Positions 59,628 to 64,000 of a stretch of DNA of 64,000 nt are shown here, piece after piece. The DNA is from Aspidiotus rigidus. Its lineage: Eukaryota; Arthropoda; Insecta; Hemiptera; Diaspididae. Position 1 is the stretch's first letter, and each line of letters opens with the position of its first letter. Where the stretch lies: NCBI GenBank assembly GCA_035079385.1, contig JAVHKY010000009.1:186001-250000 (forward strand). The letters are read 5' to 3'. The notes beneath the pieces are model-generated. The model was not told where the DNA came from. It saw only the letters and a program-made list of their open reading frames with translations, and did not search any database. A program made the position numbers and the translations under genes.

Positions 59628-60604
59628 GAACTAGCGGTTGGCAGCGCGCCTCCGGCGCGCCTGACCGCCAGCTGTGTGTTGAGTAGATATCAGTGTTTTG
59701 TAAATATTTCGATTTTAACGGTAAGAGCTGAGTTGACAGGTAAGGGCTGTATTGCAGCAAAAAACGGACTAATTCATGAACCGTCGCAATGATTAAGGAA
59801 ATAGATGGACAGTAGGTAAAAAGCCTGCCATATCCCCGAAGCATTACATCAGTCTGTGTAGAGGCATGAGACGAACTCAGTCGTTTCCTATATGAGAAAC
59901 CGGATGTAATTTTCTTAATTCTTTCTCGAACCCAGTACCTTTTCTTAGGTAGTTTCAAACTCTGACGACGATATTTACCTAATGTATAGTTACTCGTCAC
60001 AAAAGAAGAGCAAATTTTCAAGAAATTATTTTACATAAACGTCTCCTTTCAAAATCGAAAATTGGATACGTAAAACTCGAATAGTCTCTGTAGATTCATC
60101 CAGAGCAACCGGTTTAAATGCTCTCTCTCTCTGTAAACACAATGATCTTAAATACGCATCAGTCAAAATACCAATAGTTCCAAAATTTCCTCCTAAAAAT
60201 CTGGAATTGGGCTCGGCTCATTCGAAAGGAAATTAAAGGGGCAACAATTTTTGTTCTCTTCAATTTTTCATAAAAATGAGTAAAACTCGAGTTATCACCA
60301 TAACTTAATTTTTATAACTGCGCCGCTCAAGGCATTTGAACGGTAACGTTGAACGTTGGAACAACGCGTTCGATGGCAAGCTACACCACCATGTTTTTTT
60401 ACGGAATTGAAAAAAGTCATTGTTTTCGCCCTTTTTTGAAATTACTCAGCACCTCCCCGTCAAATTTTTATTTTTATGAGTCTATGTGCTGCTCTGGGAT
60501 GAGGACAATATATCCTGAAAGTTTGAAAGCGATCGGCCCAGTAGTTCTCGAGTTATAAACGGACAGGAGGACGGACGGACAAACTTTCTGCTTTATATAT
60601 TAGA
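59622..60604 (+). mobile_element. about 0.98-kb non-autonomous repeat from ACTAGC hairpin to TTTATATATTAGA tail
   Basis: It starts TATACTGAACTAGC, followed by GCGCGCC-TCC-GGCGCGCC (59644-59661). It ends AACGGACAGGAGGACGGACG, then ACAAACTTTCTGCTTTATATATTAGA in pieces (60556-60604). The CGAGTTATAAACGGACAG phrase, preceded by a GTTTGAAAGCGATCGGCCCA segment, is a conserved 3' end found in many insect repeats. The 142-codon minus-strand frame across the left part is probably fortuitous. The superfamily is undecided. Confidence 0.6.
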
Positions 60605-61158
60605 GAAAGAAGATGCTACAACTGTTCAAGTACGGGTACATGGCTCATCACTTGTTTTACAAACCATGGAAGATATTATACCCGATCGGACCACGGGAAA
60701 ATCAGCGGAAACTTTTTTTTTTTGTGTTTCATAGCATTTAGAATACAGACGATTTTCCAAATTTTAGGTTTCTTTTTGTATGTATGTATACATATACAAA
60801 TTTTGTTCGGAGGTAATTTTTATTAAAAAATATTTCAATAATACAGAAAATAGATATAAGCAATTGTAGGTGCTCAACTTTTGTGAATGTTAAATTTTGG
60901 TGAAAAAGGAGTAAGTATTTCTTAAGAAATCCTTAAATAATTAAAGATTATTTTCATTCGCTTATATCACTTCAAGTATTTTATGCTGTTATTTGGTGGG
61001 AGCAGAAAACGTAAGTGTTGGCCTAAATTGTTTTAATATGTAGGTAATTATATTGAAAATTAGACAAATGGTTTTTTTTCCCCTTAGGACTGAATTGGGA
61101 TTTGCTCAAATAGTGTGAAGACGTATTCAACAAGAAGAGTTCCTTGATTTATACGTAT

Positions 61159-61200
61159 ACTAGCGCCTACGCCGACCACCTACGGCGCGGCGCCCTCTTA
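61159..61200 (+). repeat. degenerate ACTAGC/GGCGCG element end
   Basis: ACTAGCGCCTACG is followed by TACGGCGCGGCGCC. It has the same layout as the ends at 27918, 53867 and 59630 but is more diverged. Confidence 0.45.
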
Positions 61201-61238
61201 ACCGTTAGTAGTTGAGGTGGCACATATATGAAGGTGTT

Positions 61239-61240
<2 letters not shown>

Positions 61241-61270
<30 letters not shown>
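61241..61270. repeat. (GAA)n microsatellite
   Basis: AGAAGAAGAAGAAGAAG continues into GGAAGAAGGGG. A second short GAA run is at 61398-61412. Confidence 0.9.
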
Positions 61271-61639
61271 GGGTTTATTGAAAGACTTTTCTATGATGTC
61301 TAAAATTATTATAAATTTTGTTGAATCCTCATCGGATATGATATAAAACCAGTGATAACCAAAAATCAGATAAAAATGCATAATCTTTGAAAAAAAAGAA
61401 GAGGAAGAAGAAAACCAATGCAACAAAAATAGGATTATGCGTAAATTTTTTTCTTGCTTTTATTTTATTTTTTGTTGGTTGACTCCTCATTGGTTACGTC
61501 ACGGTCAGGGCAGGTAGTCTTTGTAACAATGCACAGCGTAGAACAGATCATTAAAAAAAAATAATAAAAACTATTGTAAAAGAGAATGTTGTTCTATTTC
61601 AAACTTCGCGTGTAAATTTTTCATTGTAATTGAAGAAAT

Positions 61640-62145
61640 TTTCGCGATGTTCTGCTCTAGAGCCTCACCAAAGAGACAGAATTTAACGTGTGAAAGTACT
61701 TCTAATTAAGAATTCTTTGCTGAGTAACATGAGCGAATAATCTTTTCTGTATCTTAATTAGGACCGAGTTATTACAATTTTTATTTATTTTTCGTCGTCG
61801 GATCAAAATTGGAAAATTGCCCCGTAGCACCTTCTCCAATGGACGAAATTTAATGTGTAAAGGTACACCTCATTGAGAATTCTTTACTGAATAATCTGTG
61901 CGTTTGGTCATTTCTATATATTAATTCTAACTGAAGATATTAAAATTTTTATTAATTTCTTTGGGGTGGGATTGAAGAAATTTTTGCGTAGTGCCTCTAT
62001 AGCGCCTTGTTTAATAGACGAAATTTGATGTTTAAAAGTACATCTGATCAATAATTCATTACTGAGTAACCTGCGCGTTGGATCATCTTTGTGTCTTAAT
62101 TAGAAATGAAGATATTGGAGTTTTTATTAATGTTTTCTAGTGGTT
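61640..62145. repeat. three tandem copies of a unit of about 165 bp
   Basis: Each copy has GCCTC/CACC, GACAGAATTTAACGTGTGAA or GACGAAATTTAATGTGTAAA, then GAATTCTTTGCTGAGTAAC, a TCTTAATTAG phrase and TTTTTATTAATT. Starts are near 61640, 61805 and 61970. Confidence 0.85.
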
Positions 62146-64000
62146 TGAGAGAGGTCGTCTGACGATTTTATAATATAGGGTAGGTAGATATTATATATAA
62201 TTATATATTTACATACTATGTATTTCCTTGACAAGTGTTGAACTTTCCGATTGTTTTCGTACGCAGTGCGAGTAATAACAAATTTTCGGTTAGTAAAATT
62301 TATCGCTAGAAAGATATGATAGAGTATAAGCAACTTTTGACCAGGATAAGTACATGATCGGTACTTACTGCTGACGCAACTGCGTAAGCTTTTTTCATTT
62401 ATCATACGTCGTCGGAACTTCTTGACAGAATACACGAATTAAATTCATTTCTCATTTTTTCGTTTCTTTATAATTCTCTTCCCTCCCCCTCTTTTTATCC
62501 ATTATCAAAGAGAAGAGTATGAGCTAGCGCTAAATACCTACATGAAAATAATATTCCGCTAGTTGATTCTAGACATGGGCTGAAATATACAAATACATAA
62601 TACTTATTACCTATTATATTTCTATTTTCTATTAGGTACATTGAAAAGCGCTTGTTAAGAATTAAATTAGTGTTGTACAAAATAGTAGATAAATACTAGC
62701 ACTGTGCATACAAATACCTACTCGTAAGAATCACGCGAGCTAATTTAAAGTCATATTATAAGTTAGTTCACACATTACGCTCGAGTTTCAATACTGACGT
62801 ATGCGGCGATGTGAGAAAATTTATTAACAAGAGAAGGGAAAAAGATGAAAAAGATCAAACAAAAATGCATAACTGGAAATATATAATGATACGATGATGT
62901 TATATGATGCGAACTAAAATTGAGATTGCGTGTGGCCAAACCGGTCGCCTAAATGAAAATAAAAAGTTAAGAGAATGACGCCGTGTACGCGTAAAATTAA
63001 AAATTTGAATAATTTTTCGTTTTCTGTTTCCTGAACGTCGCCATGACATATCGTTCAGGCTGTTCGACTTGATTTTAGTGACGAGCAAACAAATACACGC
63101 ATCCATTACTAAGCGCCTTTCAGCGCATTCAAATCGAAGGAGAAGAACAGATGCGAACGCAATACGTAATAATAATAATATTATGCTGTGTTTTTATTCT
63201 ATCTCGGATACGAAAGAAGTGAGTTAAAGATAAGTAGGAAGCGAAGTAAAAAATCGCATAATTTGCCTTTTCCATTTACCGGCTGCACTATTCCAGCAAC
63301 ATTTACACATTCTTGACCAAAACAAAGATAGCTCCGAAACACGTACCTTTCTATTCGCGTGTTTTTCTGAGTTACACACTCACTCATAATACTATACCCA
63401 TTATATGCAGTACGAATACGTATCTTCTCTTAACCGATGTAAATTAAAATCAACGACTTTCAGGTATACTAGCTGCCCGAGTTAATACGGCAACGAGCAC
63501 ATTCTGTTTCTAGAAACACATGAGATTGAAGAGCGTCTACAGAATACTCGTACCTGTACACGGGTAGAAAAATTTTGAAACTTTTGTCAGTTCCATCAGG
63601 ATAAGAATTTGAAAGAAACGCGAAAGTAGACGAAAGGGGAAAGAACTCCAAACTTATGTGTATAGAAATCTACATTATTCATAATTTTCTACGAACTCCG
63701 AACAGATATAACGATCTCGTTTTACTACTTGCTGCACCAAAACAGGAGGATGATCCAACGCAAACCCTTGACGAAGTAACGGGTTTTCAAATAAACGTCA
63801 TGGGCGCTGTCAAAATAAGAAAAAGTATCTGATCGCCCTTTTTAAAACCTTCCAATGAATTCCCGGGGAGCAATTCATAGCGTGCCTACATGACTAATTA
63901 TTGCATTTTCTGATGACTTGAGAATGAACGGCAAATCTACAATTCAACGTTATCACACAGAACGCGAAATCACATAACGAATGGGAAATGCGACAATAAA
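62146..64000. other. no gene recognised
   Basis: Only short frames without motifs. An ACTAGC at 63468 is followed by TGCCCGAGTTAATACGGC and may be another eroded element end. A minus-strand frame at 62900-63106 has no recognised family. Confidence 0.4.

Noticed and set aside
59593..60021. 142-codon minus-strand frame
   Set aside because: It spans the GC hairpin and left part of a repeated non-coding element; no conserved domain.

Overview
This window is eukaryotic, and I read it as an arthropod, most likely an insect. It is AT-rich, and its coding information comes as short exons (about 90-330 bp) separated by introns with standard GT/AG junctions. Two conserved animal gene families are recognisable. 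Nearly everything else is relics of transposable elements (TEs), short inverted-repeat elements, tandem repeats and unclassified intergenic or intronic DNA. The TE mix (CGG-repeat-binding-protein-like hAT, Helitron, MULE, an RNase H-bearing LINE, a Penelope-like reverse transcriptase) and the frequent TAGGTACCTA-type words suggest a sap-feeding hemipteran. That assignment is an inference. No bacterial or organellar gene organisation and no CRISPR array was seen.

Left part (2.9-24.2 kb): two genes lie on the minus strand. The first is an SLC17/sialin-type major facilitator transporter, with five internal exons at 2904-7193; both termini are missing. The second is a pickpocket-type DEG/ENaC sodium channel, with six exons at 15408-24184. 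Intron phases match at all four SLC17 junctions. They also match at every pickpocket junction examined, although one middle exon is probably undetected. The pickpocket introns hold a broken hAT transposase, a fold-back element, an unrecognised 99-codon relic, a 65-bp minisatellite, and a possible small two-exon membrane-protein ORF (22637-23250).

Middle part (24-47 kb): this has a TATACTAG-rich satellite (25.3-26.1 kb), a frameshifted Helitron truncated just before its nuclease motif (28.2-29.9 kb), and A/G-rich repeats with unidentified ORF relics. It also has a 5'-truncated LINE with a 13-bp target-site duplication (33.5-34.1 kb), two sibling hairpins with identical loops and different stems (34.7-34.8 kb), and a textbook TATA-plus-initiator core promoter (36.3 kb). 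Further right are a dead MULE with a 9-bp duplication (39.5-40.4 kb) and a short exon on the plus strand resembling the first coding exon of a zinc-finger protein (44.5 kb).

Right part (45-64 kb): this holds hAT-type MITEs with 8-bp duplications, several copies of an RNase H LINE, a Penelope-like reverse transcriptase relic, and a nested stack of three inverted-repeat elements (57.9-59.1 kb). The most unusual object is a 1.08-kb element at 50580-51656. It has about 48-bp terminal inverted repeats, an internal pair of about 130-bp near-identical inverted arms, and an open frame ending in a RING-like zinc finger. I could not run searches, so family names rest on motifs read by eye.
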